Notes: generated by a model from the letters alone, not told the origin. Shown: positions 7,988 through 17,533, counted from the stretch's first letter. The stretch is DNA of 64,000 nucleotides from Leifsonia psychrotolerans (GCF_013410665.1 NZ_JACCFM010000001.1:2728001-2792000); one strand, 5' to 3'. Numbers and translations: made by a program.

Positions 7988-9664
7988 CTAAGTCTGATTG
8001 GGGTTGGGGGCGAGGTCTTCTGTGACGGGAAGCTGAGCTGCGTGCTTATCGGCGATGCTCGAAACCGCGCTCTCCAACGTCGGATCCTCGCCGCGGGCCA
8101 GTCCGGCGTACTCGAGGCGCACCGATCCGTCATCGTTCGTGATCGCCTTGACCCACACCCGACGACGCGGCACGAAGAGCGAGGTCAACAGGCCGAGCAA
8201 CACGAGCACGGCGAAGAGCAGCACCCAACCCTGGGTCGGGTCACGGTGAATGTCGAATGACGCAAACCGCAGCACGGTGCCGGAGAAGTCGCCCACGGCG
8301 GCATCCGGGCTCTGATTGTCGAACGTGACCGAACCCAAACCGTTCGGCAGCTCCTGCGACTCGCCCGGCTTCAGCTCGATCGAGTCGACGCCCGTCTTAC
8401 CGCCGGTGAGCTGCGTGAGCTTGTCGGTGTCGAGGGCGTAGACGGATGTCGGCACGCCGTCGTTGATACCGAGGTCGCCCTTGTACACGTTGAGGGTGAG
8501 CATCGGGTATTGAAGGTCGGGGAAGGACGAGTAGTACGCGCCGGAGGCCGTCGTATCCTGCGTCGGGTAGAAGAAACCGATCATGCCAAGCTGCTCGGCC
8601 AGCCCGTCGGGAACCTTGACCACACCCACCGATGTGAGGTTGGCATCCTGCGGAAGGAACGGGATCGAGTCGGTGAAGACGACGGCGCCAGCGGGATCCT
8701 TCACGGTGATCGTTGGCGCGTAGCCGTTGCCGAGCAGGTAGATGTCGGTGCCGCCCGTGCGCAAGGGGTGATTGACCTTGACTTCGCCCGGTCGAGGCTC
8801 CTGCCCACGGTCGGTGACCGAGACATTCGCGGTGAAGTCGAGCGGCATACCGAACGACTTCGTGTCGACCTTCTGTTCGTACTTCACCTGGAAGTCGTCA
8901 AGCGTGAGCTTGAACGGCTCGAGGCTGGTGTCGTCGAAGAACCGCCCCGGGTTGAACGAGTCGAAGGAACTCACGGTGTTCACGAAGGTTTGACCCTCGA
9001 CGAGCACGCGCTGCCCGCTGAAGCCGAACCCGCTGCCGAAGCCGACGGTAATCAGGATGCCGACGAGAGCCGAGTGGAAGACCAGGTTGCCGGTCTCCCG
9101 CAGGTAGCCGCGTTCGGCCGACACCGACTTCTCGCCGACACTCTCGAATCGGGCGACGCGGTAACCGCTGGATTTCAGGAGCGCGCTGGCGGAGTCGATG
9201 GCGGCCGAGGCATCCGTTCCCACCGGTGCCCGACGCGTGGTGAAGCCGGCCAAACGATTCAGCCGCACCGGAGTCTTCGGCGGCTTGGCCCGCAGCGCCA
9301 GCAGATGGTGCTTCGTGCGCGGGATGACACAGCCGATCAGCGAGATGAACAGCAGCAGGTAGATAGCCGAGAACCAGGCGGACGAATAGACGTCGAATGC
9401 CTGAATCTTGTCGAGTGCCGGTGCCAGGTCGGGGTTGTCGCGAAAGTACTGCGTCACGCCGTTCGGGTCGGAACTCCGCTGCGGCACGAGCGAGCCGGGC
9501 ACGGCCGCAATTGCGAGCAGGAGCAGCAGGAACAGTGCCGTGCGCATGCTTGTCAGCTGGCGCCAGAACCAGCGCAGCCAGCCCACGAAGCCGAGTTTGG
9601 GCTGAGTGATGTTGTCGCCGACGTCAGCCGGCTTCGAATCGAAATGGTCAGATGGCCGGGACAT
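7988..9664 (-). CDS. resB: Cytochrome c biogenesis protein ResB
   Basis: Partner of CcsB in System II cytochrome c maturation. Near the N-terminus a Trp-rich helix (FVGWLRWFWRQLTSMRTALFL) opens the membrane part, with further membrane segments around residues 95-115 and 185-205, a large extracytoplasmic domain, and a final membrane helix (GWVLLFAVLVLLGLLTSLFVP). The ATG at 9664 is favoured; one at 9673 would add three residues. The start region overlaps the ccdA 3' end by 17 bp, indicating translational coupling. Confidence 0.93.
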   Translation of the reverse strand: MSRPSDHFDSKPADVGDNITQPKLGFVGWLRWFWRQLTSMRTALFLLLLLAIAAVPGSLVPQRSSDPNGVTQYFRDNPDLAPALDKIQAFDVYSSAWFSAIYLLLFISLIGCVIPRTKHHLLALRAKPPKTPVRLNRLAGFTTRRAPVGTDASAAIDSASALLKSSGYRVARFESVGEKSVSAERGYLRETGNLVFHSALVGILITVGFGSGFGFSGQRVLVEGQTFVNTVSSFDSFNPGRFFDDTSLEPFKLTLDDFQVKYEQKVDTKSFGMPLDFTANVSVTDRGQEPRPGEVKVNHPLRTGGTDIYLLGNGYAPTITVKDPAGAVVFTDSIPFLPQDANLTSVGVVKVPDGLAEQLGMIGFFYPTQDTTASGAYYSSFPDLQYPMLTLNVYKGDLGINDGVPTSVYALDTDKLTQLTGGKTGVDSIELKPGESQELPNGLGSVTFDNQSPDAAVGDFSGTVLRFASFDIHRDPTQGWVLLFAVLVLLGLLTSLFVPRRRVWVKAITNDDGSVRLEYAGLARGEDPTLESAVSSIADKHAAQLPVTEDLAPNPNQT

Positions 9665-10409
9665 AGCCGCCAATCACCCCTTGCAGGTCGAGGAGCCAGG
9701 CATTCCACACGCCGCTCACCATGAGCACACCAATGACAATGAGAAAAATACCGCCGACGAGGTTAACCGCGCGAATATGCCGCTTCAGGAATGCGACCGC
9801 TCCGGTCATCCAACCGAGGCCGAGCGCAATCAAGAGGAATGGAATGCCGAGGCCGAGCGCGTAGAACAGGGCGAGCAGTCCGCCCTGCCAGGGCGAACCA
9901 CTGGTCAGGCTGAGCGAGTTGATGGCGGTGAGCGTCGGGCCTGTGCATGGCGTCCAACCGATGGCGAAAACCGCGCCGAGAACCGGTGCACCGGCCAGGC
10001 CCATCTTCGGCCGCCAGGTCGATTTCATGGTGCGCTGGGCGAAGCCGAACTGGCCTACAAAGACGAGGCCCATCAGAATCACGACGGCCCCGGCGATGCG
10101 AGTGATCAACTCGCGGTACTGATTGAGCCAGAATCCTGCGAAGCCGAAGACCACGCCGGTGAGCACGAAGACCAGTGCAAACCCCGCAATGAACAGGGCG
10201 ACTCCGAGCAGCAGGCGGCGCTGCCCGGTGCGATCACCGGGCTTGGCACGGGAGCTACCATCGGTGAATCCACCGATGTAGGCCAGATAGCCGGGGACTA
10301 GCGGCAGGATGCAGGGTGACGCGAACGAAACGAGTCCGGCCAGAATCGCGACGGGGATCGCCAGGTACAACTGTCCGCTGAAGACGATTTCACCGAACGG
10401 ATTACCCAC
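9648..10409 (-). CDS. ccdA: Cytochrome c biogenesis protein CcdA
   Basis: Membrane thiol-disulfide transporter (DsbD-beta/CcdA family) that passes reducing power from cytoplasmic thioredoxin to extracytoplasmic thioredoxins. Six hydrophobic segments are visible, and the paired redox cysteines are in SFASPCILPLVPGYLAYIGG and GWTPCTGPTLTAIN. Start is GTG 10409, two bases after the tlpA stop. It would recharge the TlpA-type lipoprotein encoded just upstream so that the CXXCH motif of apocytochrome c stays reduced. Confidence 0.94.
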   Translation of the reverse strand: MGNPFGEIVFSGQLYLAIPVAILAGLVSFASPCILPLVPGYLAYIGGFTDGSSRAKPGDRTGQRRLLLGVALFIAGFALVFVLTGVVFGFAGFWLNQYRELITRIAGAVVILMGLVFVGQFGFAQRTMKSTWRPKMGLAGAPVLGAVFAIGWTPCTGPTLTAINSLSLTSGSPWQGGLLALFYALGLGIPFLLIALGLGWMTGAVAFLKRHIRAVNLVGGIFLIVIGVLMVSGVWNAWLLDLQGVIGGYVPAI

Positions 10410-10411
10410 GC

Positions 10412-11020
10412 CTACTTGCCCTCTGCGATCGTGTCGCGAATGAGGGTCTCAAGGATCGACGGCGAGGAGACCTGGCCCAGAATACGTGCGGCGACGCGTC
10501 CCTGGCCGTCGACCACAAGGGTGGTCGGCACGGCATTGGGCGGGATGCTGCCGCTGAAGGCGAGCTGCATGCTGCCACCGTCGACATCCATCACCGAGGG
10601 GTAGGTCACCGAGTAGGTCTCATTGAAAGCGATCGCGTTGGCCGCCTGGTCGCGCACGTTGACGCCCAGGAAGCTCGCACCGGCTCCCTCGAACTCGTCG
10701 TTCAATTTCTGCAGATCGGGCGCCTCGGCCCGGCAGGGGGCGCATCCGGCGTACCAGAAATTCACGACGATGACCTGGCCCGCGTAGTCGGCGCTCGTCA
10801 CGGTCTTGCCGTGTTCGGTGACACCCTCGAAGCTGACCGGGTTGGAACGGTTTGCTTCTGCAATTTCGGTGACGCTGCCGTCTCCGGCGATGTATCCCTT
10901 GTTACTGCCTTCTCGATATTGCTCGGCCAGCGGGTCCGACGCGCAGCCGGTCAGAATCAGAGCGAGCGCGACCAGCCCCGAGGCGAAGACGGCTGGGCCG
11001 AGTCGACGACGGGTTGTCAT
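10412..11020 (-). CDS. TlpA/ResA-type thioredoxin lipoprotein
   Basis: Extracytoplasmic thiol-disulfide reductase for cytochrome c maturation. The ATG at 11020 gives a classic lipoprotein signal (MTTRRRLGPAVF, hydrophobic core, LILTGC lipobox), and overlaps the stop of the upstream phosphatase as ATGA. The AhpC/TSA-redoxin domain carries the CXXC active site WYAGCAPCRAE near residue 98. A frame extending further upstream to 11194 has no signal peptide and lies in the phosphatase gene. Operon position next to ccdA supports a ResA role. Confidence 0.92.
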   Translation of the reverse strand: MTTRRRLGPAVFASGLVALALILTGCASDPLAEQYREGSNKGYIAGDGSVTEIAEANRSNPVSFEGVTEHGKTVTSADYAGQVIVVNFWYAGCAPCRAEAPDLQKLNDEFEGAGASFLGVNVRDQAANAIAFNETYSVTYPSVMDVDGGSMQLAFSGSIPPNAVPTTLVVDGQGRVAARILGQVSSPSILETLIRDTIAEGK

Positions 11021-11661
11021 ACCGCTCCCACATCCGTTGCGCCGGTCTGCAGCGGTGCGGCCGGGTTCGAATACGACGTCTCGACGAAACGGCCATCGTG
11101 CCGCTCGAACGTGGTGATGCTCGACAGGTCGCAGCGACGCTGGCGCGGATCGTGGGCCAGGCTTTCGCCGGCAAGCGCGCGGTGCACCATCCAAATCGGC
11201 AGTTGGTGGCTTACCAACACGACGTCGCCGTCTTCGACTGATACCCAGGCATCGTCGATGGCGGCCAGCATGCGGTCGACCACATCCTTGAACGGCTCAC
11301 CCCAGCTGGGACGGAACGGATTGATGAGGTAGGGCCAGTTGCGCGGCTGGCGAAGCGCGCCACCCGGGCCGCGCATCCGCGTACCTTCAAAATGATTCGT
11401 GGGCTCGATGATGCGCTCGTCGGTGTCGATCGACATTTGAAATGCATCGGCGAACGGCTGAGCCGATTCTTGGGCGCGCTGCAACGGGGAGGCGATCAGC
11501 CGGCTCACGGGGCGCCCGCTGGCGAGTACCTCGGCGGCCGCGGCCTGGGCCATCTGCACGCCGAGGTCGGAGAGACGGAAGTTCGGCAACCGTCCATAAA
11601 GCACGCGTTCGGGATTAAATACCTCTCCGTGACGCACGAGATGCACCTTGCTAGCTACCAC
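11017..11661 (-). CDS. Histidine phosphatase family protein
   Basis: Phosphoglycerate-mutase-like phosphatase of 214 residues. The catalytic RHG motif is at the N-terminus (VHLVRHGEVFNPERVLYGRL) and the second catalytic His is in VVLVSHQLPIW. It is the first gene of the leftward cytochrome c maturation operon in this window, coupled to tlpA through ATGA. Substrate cannot be read from sequence. This phosphatase is often first in the ccs operon of Microbacteriaceae (from memory), but a role in haem or thiol chemistry is not established. Confidence 0.85.
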   Translation of the reverse strand: MVASKVHLVRHGEVFNPERVLYGRLPNFRLSDLGVQMAQAAAAEVLASGRPVSRLIASPLQRAQESAQPFADAFQMSIDTDERIIEPTNHFEGTRMRGPGGALRQPRNWPYLINPFRPSWGEPFKDVVDRMLAAIDDAWVSVEDGDVVLVSHQLPIWMVHRALAGESLAHDPRQRRCDLSSITTFERHDGRFVETSYSNPAAPLQTGATDVGAV

Positions 11662-11724
11662 GCCCCCAGTCTACGTAGCGTAGAGCCGCGAGTTTGCCGA
11701 GAGCGGTGCAGCTAAACTGACTCT

Positions 11725-13053
11725 GTGACTGAGCGCGTATTGATTAAGAACCTGGCCGCCCTGGAAGACGGGCCCGTAACCGTGTCCGGATGGGTCGACA
11801 CCGTGCGTGACCAGAAGAAGGTGCAGTTCGTCGTGCTTCGCGACGAATCCGGCGCTGTGCAGCTGGTGAACCCTCGCACGACGGATGCCGATGGCGTCGT
11901 CGTCGCCGATGAACCGGCCACCACGATCTCCGGCCTCTCGCAGGGCAGCTTCATCACCATCACCGGTGAACTCAAGCATGACGAGCGCGTGAAGCTCGGC
12001 GGTATCGAGGTCAAGCTCGCGAGCATCGAGGTGCTCTCGCACGCGATCCCCGAGACGCCCATCGCGCCGGATTCCAGCCTCGACAAGCGCATGGACTGGC
12101 GCTTCCTCGACCTGCGCAACCCGAAGCAGAACTTGATCTTCCGCATCCAGACCACGTTTGAGCACGCCCTGCGCACGTACTGGATCGACAACGACTTCAT
12201 CGAACTGCACACCCCGAAGCTCATGGCCTCGGCCAGCGAGTCGCGTGCCGAATTGTTCGAGGTCGAGTACTTCGACACCAAGGCGTACCTCGCGCAGAGC
12301 CCTCAGTTCTTCAAGCAGATGGCCCAGTCGGCCGGTTTCGGCAAGATCTTCGAGGTGGGCCCGGCATTCCGCGCTGACCCCTCGTTCACGAGCCGCCACG
12401 CCACCGAGTTCACCAGCATCGACTCCGAGATCAGCTGGATCGACAGCCACGAAGACGTCATGAAACTGCACGAAGACCTCATGGTCGCCGGTTTCACCGC
12501 GGTCAAAGCCAAGCATGGCGATGAGATCAAGGCCCTGTTCGACGTCGAGATCGCCGTTCCCACCACGCCGTTCCCCCGCATCCCGCTGGCCGAGGCCAAG
12601 CAGATCGTCAAGGAGCGCGGCTACGAGGTGCCGCGCGACGACGACGACATGGATCCCGAGGGCGAACGCCAGATCGCGGCCTACGTCAAAGAGACCTACG
12701 GACACGAGTTCGTCTTCCTCACCGACTACGCCTCCAGCATCCGCCCGTTTTACCACATGCGCCACGAGGGTGATTCAAGCCTCACGAACAGCTACGACCT
12801 CATCTTCAACGGCACCGAGATCTCGACCGGCGCGCAGCGCGAGCACCGTGTCGACGTGCTGATCGAGCAGATGAAAGACAAGGGGATGGAGCAGGAGGAG
12901 CTCGAGTTCTACCTCGACTTCTTCCGTTACGGCGCCCCGTCGCACGGTGGTTTCGGCATGGGCCTGGCCCGCGTGCTGATGCTCATGCTGCACCAGACGT
13001 CGATCCGCGAGGTCACCTACCTGTTCCGCGGCCCGACGCGCCTGCTTCCGTAG
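11725..13053 (+). CDS. aspS: Aspartate--tRNA(Asp/Asn) ligase, archaeal type
   Basis: Class II aminoacyl-tRNA synthetase with an N-terminal OB-fold anticodon domain (VTVSGWVDTVRDQKKVQFVVL) and a catalytic core with motif 2 around VGPAFRADPSFTSRHATEF and motif 3 GGFGMGLARVLMLML. At 442 residues it lacks the bacterial GAD insertion (bacterial AspRS is near 590), so it is the archaeal/eukaryal type. Such enzymes in bacteria are usually non-discriminating and depend on GatCAB to form Asn-tRNA. Start is GTG 11725. Confidence 0.92.
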   Translation: MTERVLIKNLAALEDGPVTVSGWVDTVRDQKKVQFVVLRDESGAVQLVNPRTTDADGVVVADEPATTISGLSQGSFITITGELKHDERVKLGGIEVKLASIEVLSHAIPETPIAPDSSLDKRMDWRFLDLRNPKQNLIFRIQTTFEHALRTYWIDNDFIELHTPKLMASASESRAELFEVEYFDTKAYLAQSPQFFKQMAQSAGFGKIFEVGPAFRADPSFTSRHATEFTSIDSEISWIDSHEDVMKLHEDLMVAGFTAVKAKHGDEIKALFDVEIAVPTTPFPRIPLAEAKQIVKERGYEVPRDDDDMDPEGERQIAAYVKETYGHEFVFLTDYASSIRPFYHMRHEGDSSLTNSYDLIFNGTEISTGAQREHRVDVLIEQMKDKGMEQEELEFYLDFFRYGAPSHGGFGMGLARVLMLMLHQTSIREVTYLFRGPTRLLP

Positions 13054-13240
13054 ACTTCGGCCCGCGAGCTTCCCCGCGCTCGCTCGCCTTCCCCCGCTCG
13101 CGCCTTTTCCCGCGAACCGCCGTCCGGCCCGCGCCCGCGCCTTTTCCCGCGCGCCTTCCCCCCGCACCTAGTTTTTCCCGCGAGTACCGGGTTGTGGATA
13201 AGGTCGACGCCACGACGCCGGACCGCGCCACACTATCGGC

Positions 13241-14173
13241 GTGCGACGACGAAGTAGGATTCCCGAGGCGCTGGTGGGCACGGCGTTTTGCACCGCCGAT
13301 GTGCCGACCGGCATCCTCACGCCTGAGCGGATGCGCGGCGCAGACTTCCAGAAACCCTCACGCGGAGTGCGCACGGTTGGTCTCGATCTTGCGACACTGA
13401 CCGGTCGCTGCTTCGCCTACCGGGCGCGAATGATGCGTGGTCAGGCATTTAGCCATTCGACGGCCGCCCGCCTCTACCGAATGCCGCTTCCGCCGCGCTT
13501 CCTCTACGAAACCACAGTGCATGTCACGGTGAGTGAGGCCGCTCAATCACCGCGCGTTATCGGCGTTGTCGGGCATCGCCACGCCGCCGTCGAGTCTTCG
13601 TTTCGGCTCGTCGACGCCTTCACCCTCACAGACCCGGTTTCGACCTGGTGCCAGCTCGCGCCTCAACTCGGACTCTATGATCTGGTCGCTGCTGCCGACT
13701 ATCTGGTGTCGGGCGAAGTCGTGGACAATGGACGAAATCCGCCGCTCGCGACTCTCGAACAACTGCACGAGGGAGTGCGTCGCTACGCCGGCAAACGTGG
13801 AGCAAAGAAGCTCCGAGAGGCCCTTCCCCGCGTGCGGATGGGCGTGGACTCGCGACCCGAAACCTGGTTGCGGCTGCTTCTTGTCGATGCCGGCCTCCCC
13901 GAACCCGTCGTGAACGTGCCGATTTACGATGCCGGTGAGCGGCTGGGGAAGCCGGATCTGGCCTATCTCGAGCGGCGCATGGCGTTCGATTACGAGGGTG
14001 ACGGCCACCGCGTCAGCGAGGAACAGTTTCGCCGCGACATCCGTCGTCGAGAGCGCTTCGAGGCTGCAAATTGGAAGTACATGCGGGTGGTCGCTGACGA
14101 TGTCTTCACCGACACGGCCGATTTTCTGCGCAGGGTGCGCCGCGTGTTGGCCCAGCGCCCGTCGCTGCCCTGA
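13241..14173 (+). CDS. DUF559/Vsr-like nuclease-fold protein
   Basis: About 310 residues from GTG 13241. The N-terminal two thirds resemble actinobacterial proteins that combine an AbiEi-like lead with a C-terminal endonuclease fold. The C-terminal part shows PD-(D/E)XK spacing: Glu in RPETWLRLL, Asp in GKPDLAYLE, Glu in FDYEGDGHR, then a basic helix with RRDIRRRERFEAANW. No methylase or cognate partner is adjacent, so a solo repair or defence role cannot be decided. The palindromic element follows about 50 bp after the stop. Confidence 0.65.
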   Translation: MRRRSRIPEALVGTAFCTADVPTGILTPERMRGADFQKPSRGVRTVGLDLATLTGRCFAYRARMMRGQAFSHSTAARLYRMPLPPRFLYETTVHVTVSEAAQSPRVIGVVGHRHAAVESSFRLVDAFTLTDPVSTWCQLAPQLGLYDLVAAADYLVSGEVVDNGRNPPLATLEQLHEGVRRYAGKRGAKKLREALPRVRMGVDSRPETWLRLLLVDAGLPEPVVNVPIYDAGERLGKPDLAYLERRMAFDYEGDGHRVSEEQFRRDIRRRERFEAANWKYMRVVADDVFTDTADFLRRVRRVLAQRPSLP

Positions 14174-14190
14174 ATCAACGACCCCACTCT

Positions 14191-14226
14191 TTCCCGTTCC
14201 CGTTCCCGTTCCCGTTCCCGTTCCCG
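14191..14226. repeat. Hexanucleotide tandem repeat (TTCCCG)6
   Basis: Six perfect copies of TTCCCG run directly into the left arm of palindromic element copy 2. Located 18 bp after the stop of the nuclease-like gene; non-coding. Confidence 0.95.
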
Positions 14227-14285
14227 CGAGTGAGCAGTTGTTGGGGTCTCACGCGTCGTGAAGCAACAACAACTGCTCACTCGCG
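14225..14285. repeat. Dispersed palindromic element, copy 2
   Basis: Perfect 19-bp inverted arms (14225-14243 and 14267-14285) around a 23-base centre that has its own small hairpin, TCACG-CGT-CGTGA. Almost identical to copy 3 at 17562-17622 and related to copy 1. It lies after the nuclease-like gene and about 105 bp before the next start codon, so it could end the upstream transcript. Confidence 0.92.
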
Positions 14286-14390
14286 AGAAGTTTCGAACGT
14301 TTCGCTCCCGTTCACCGCAGGTTTCAGCGCGGCCTCCAGTGTTGAACCGTGCCCACCGCGGGCGATCGACCTGCTTCGAAAGGCATCCGA

Positions 14391-16412
14391 ATGCGAAAGA
14401 CCTGGCGCGGTCCCGCCACCGCCCTTCTCACATCTCTGGCCGTTCTCGTGCCAGTAGCCGCCACCCTCAGCCCGGCCATGGCCATGGCCGACGCCCCGAG
14501 CGGCGTGCGCATCAACGAGGTCGAGTCAAGCGGCGGTGCACCCGGCGACTGGATCGAGTTGGTCAACACCGCTTCGGCTCCAGCGGATGTCTCGGGCCTG
14601 GTTCTCAAAGACAACGATGACACGCACAGCTTCGTCGTTCCTGCGGCTACCACGATCCCGGCAGGTGGCTTTCTCGCACTCGACGTCGACGTCGCGTACG
14701 GACTCGGCGCCGCCGACTCGGCCCGACTCTTCACCGCCGACGGCGTCACTCTGATCGACACCTACAGCTGGACCGCCCACGCGACGACCACCTACGGCCG
14801 CTGCCCCGACGGCACTGGCGAGTTCGTGACTACAAAAACACCTACCAAGGGTGCCGCCAACGACTGCGTCGTGCCGGACGGCAGCACGGAACCGGGCACC
14901 GGCGGCCCCTCTGCCTTACCCTGGCCGGGCGGCACCGCGATCAGCGCCGTCGACGCGGCAGGATTCTTCGGTACCAACCTCAGCGGGCTTGCCTACCAGC
15001 CATCCGGCACTGCAGCGCCTGGCACGATCTGGGCTTCTAAGAACGGCGTCGGAACGATGTACCAGCTCGCCTGGAACGGCGCGACCTGGGCCGCCGTCTC
15101 AACTGATGGGTGGGCATCCGGCAAGCCACTTCACTATGCCGACGGCACCGGTGATGTCGATGCCGAGGGCATCGCACTGACGGATGCCGGACCGGCCGGA
15201 GGAGTCTTCATCTCGTCAGAGCGCAACAATGATGTAAGCAAAGTGAGCCGGCCCTCGGTGCTGCGCTACGACGTCACAGGCTCAGCCGCCACCCTCTCGG
15301 CGACGATCGAATGGAACCTCGTCGCCGATCTACCGCCCGTGGCCCCCAACAGCGGACTCGAGGCCATCGCCTGGGTCCCCGACAGTTTTCTCGTCGCTCA
15401 GGGGTTCGTCGATGAAAGCTCCGCCACGGTCTACAGGCCGGCTGACTACCCAAATCACGGCACCGGGCTCTTCGTCGTCGGTCTCGAAGCGAATGGCACC
15501 GTCTACGCCTATGCCCTTGACCAGGTATCGGGCGACTACCACCGCGTTGCAACCATCTCCAGCGGCTTCAGTGGCGTGATGGACCTTGAATTCGATGCAG
15601 AGCGCTCGGCACTCTGGGCGGCCTGTGACGACACCTGCGACGGCCGCAGCTCTCTGCTCCAGGTGGCGCAAACGGGCGAGCGGGCCGGTCATTTCGCCGT
15701 GACGACGGTCTATGAGCGCCCGTCCGGCATGCCGAATATCAACAACGAAGGGTTCGCTCTCGCCCCCCAGAAGCTCTGTGTCGATGGCCTGAAGCCCGTC
15801 TTCTGGTCTGACGACAACAACACCGCGAGCCACGCGCTGCGTGAAGGAACAATCGCGTGCTCCCCGACGACGACCGACCCGACTGATCCGCCCACGCCCG
15901 TGGACCCGCCCGCGGGTCCGGCCAAGCCCGTACCGACGGCGTCGCTCACGGATGCGACGCGCGGGTTCATCACCGCGCCGGCAACCGCGCACCCGGGAGC
16001 CCCGATCATCGTGGCAGTTGGTGCGGCATCCGCCGGCGGGAGCGTCGACGTGTGGTTGCACTCCGAGCCCGTGCACCTGGCCCGGCGCATCGTAAGTGGG
16101 GCCGGAACCGTGAACGTGACGATTCCGGCATCCGCTGCTGCTGGCGCCCACCGCCTCGCCGTGGTCGCCGCCGACGGAACCCTGATCGGCTGGGCCGACA
16201 TCACGATCGTTGCCATCAGTACTCCTGCGGGCACTCCGGGTTCCGGTAACGGCCCGTCGGGCCCTGGCATCAGCACTCCGGGTTCCGGCACCGCGGTAGC
16301 CGGGCTCGCCTCGACGGGAATCGACATCAGCACACCCGCCACAGCCCTGCTGCTGCTTCTGGGATGCGGCGCCGGCCTTCTCCTCCTTCGTCGTCGAGGC
16401 GCCACCTCCTAG
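14391..16412 (+). CDS. Secreted LTD and esterase-like-propeller protein with LASTG sorting signal
   Basis: About 673 residues from ATG 14391 (AAAGG nine bases upstream). Order: signal peptide ending near AMAMADA; lamin-tail domain (GVRINEVESSGGAPGDWIEL, residues about 36-150); a central domain resembling extracellular esterase/phytase-like propellers (AISAVDAAGFFGTNLSGL through about residue 490); a Pro-rich linker; a small beta domain; and a C-terminal wall-sorting signal LASTG followed by a hydrophobic helix and RRRG. LAXTG is the signal known for class E sortases of high-GC Gram-positives. The phosphodiesterase or phytase activity is inferred only. Confidence 0.75.
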   Translation: MRKTWRGPATALLTSLAVLVPVAATLSPAMAMADAPSGVRINEVESSGGAPGDWIELVNTASAPADVSGLVLKDNDDTHSFVVPAATTIPAGGFLALDVDVAYGLGAADSARLFTADGVTLIDTYSWTAHATTTYGRCPDGTGEFVTTKTPTKGAANDCVVPDGSTEPGTGGPSALPWPGGTAISAVDAAGFFGTNLSGLAYQPSGTAAPGTIWASKNGVGTMYQLAWNGATWAAVSTDGWASGKPLHYADGTGDVDAEGIALTDAGPAGGVFISSERNNDVSKVSRPSVLRYDVTGSAATLSATIEWNLVADLPPVAPNSGLEAIAWVPDSFLVAQGFVDESSATVYRPADYPNHGTGLFVVGLEANGTVYAYALDQVSGDYHRVATISSGFSGVMDLEFDAERSALWAACDDTCDGRSSLLQVAQTGERAGHFAVTTVYERPSGMPNINNEGFALAPQKLCVDGLKPVFWSDDNNTASHALREGTIACSPTTTDPTDPPTPVDPPAGPAKPVPTASLTDATRGFITAPATAHPGAPIIVAVGAASAGGSVDVWLHSEPVHLARRIVSGAGTVNVTIPASAAAGAHRLAVVAADGTLIGWADITIVAISTPAGTPGSGNGPSGPGISTPGSGTAVAGLASTGIDISTPATALLLLLGCGAGLLLLRRRGATS

Positions 16413-16438
16413 ATCACCGCACGGACACAGACGACGCT

Positions 16439-16469
16439 CACGGCCCGGCCACCAACGGCCCGGGCCGTG
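16439..16469 (+). terminator. Stem-loop after the LASTG protein gene
   Basis: Perfect 10-bp arms CACGGCCCGG / CCGGGCCGTG with an 11-base loop, 27 bp past the stop codon. GC-rich hairpins without a U tract are common terminators in Actinobacteria. Confidence 0.6.
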
Positions 16470-16645
16470 TGCTGCGTCCGGCCGAGGTATAGGGGACATC
16501 TACATACATCCTCAGGGGGACGCAACCCGGCCAGTAGAGTGGTGAGCGCGTCAACGGCGCAGGCGCCAGTTGGCCTCCGCCATCCGCAGATGGCAAGGAG
16601 AGTTTTCGCCGCGTCGGCCAGGCTCGGACTGATGAGGGGAGCGAG

Positions 16646-17533
16646 ATGTCTGCGACACCACCCTCGGACCTCGCGACACCACACACCCCCATTCCGGTCA
16701 CCAGACGGCGAGTTCGCCTCGGGCTGACCCTCGGCGCTGTGCTCATCGCCGCAGTGGCGGTGATGGTTCCCGCGCTCCACTTCACGGCGCAGGGCGACTA
16801 CGACGCCGCACGGGAATCCCTCGCCGTCAAGCAGTCCACGGCTGCTCCCTTGGTCGACGCCGCACGGTCGACGCTGGCCGACGCGCAGACCCTGCTCCAG
16901 ACGAGCGCTGGGCGGGTTCTCGATGAAATGCCACGCACCCGACTCGCCGACGCGATCGTGACAGCAGATCGACGTGTCGGTGCCGTCGAGGACGATATTG
17001 CGGCATCCGCGGCGGCTGCGAAGAACCGGCCGCAATCCGGCGTTCTGCTTGCGGGGTTCCCGATGCGCCACAGCGCGTCAGTGCTCGCGACCTTCATGCT
17101 CGACGATGCCGCGACGCTGCCCGCCGTCACGTCGACGCTGGCTGTGCCGATGCGTGCACTGACCGAGGCCGTTGCCGCGTGGGAGGCCGAGCAGAAGCGC
17201 CTTCGCTACACGAACAATGTCGCCGCCGCCGGCTGGTATCCCGAATTGGATGCCTGCATCGGCTCGGTCGACCTGACCGAACGCTACGGTATCCCCACGA
17301 TCGCCGAGCACTGGAGTTGCGGCGGCCGCGACTTTCCCTCCAAGGCCGGAACCCTCATCGAACTGACCGGCTTGCACTCCGGGACGTATCGGGTCGACGG
17401 CATCCTCGCGATGCTCAACCAGTCGACGGCGACGACGGCGGATCTGCCGCGCGGCTACGACTTGCTTTACCAGACCTGCCAGAACGGTCAGTCGTCATCG
17501 ATGTCGATCACCGGGCTGACGAAGGTCGACTGA
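16646..17533 (+). CDS. Single-pass membrane-anchored protein of unknown function
   Basis: Two hundred ninety-five residues; GAGGGGAGCGAG directly before the ATG is a strong ribosome site. A basic cytoplasmic N-terminus (TRRRVRLG) leads into one membrane helix (LTLGAVLIAAVAVMVPAL), then an extracytoplasmic helical region (about residues 50-185, likely coiled coil) and a C-terminal domain with Cys in LDACIG, HWSCGGRDF and YQTCQNG. I do not recognise the family. It follows the LASTG protein in the same direction and may be an envelope protein. Confidence 0.65.
   Translation: MSATPPSDLATPHTPIPVTRRRVRLGLTLGAVLIAAVAVMVPALHFTAQGDYDAARESLAVKQSTAAPLVDAARSTLADAQTLLQTSAGRVLDEMPRTRLADAIVTADRRVGAVEDDIAASAAAAKNRPQSGVLLAGFPMRHSASVLATFMLDDAATLPAVTSTLAVPMRALTEAVAAWEAEQKRLRYTNNVAAAGWYPELDACIGSVDLTERYGIPTIAEHWSCGGRDFPSKAGTLIELTGLHSGTYRVDGILAMLNQSTATTADLPRGYDLLYQTCQNGQSSSMSITGLTKVD

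Noticed and set aside
7988..9724. Plus-strand frame of 404 codons at 8510-9724
   Set aside because: It is the antisense of resB, which has full domain support and operon context.
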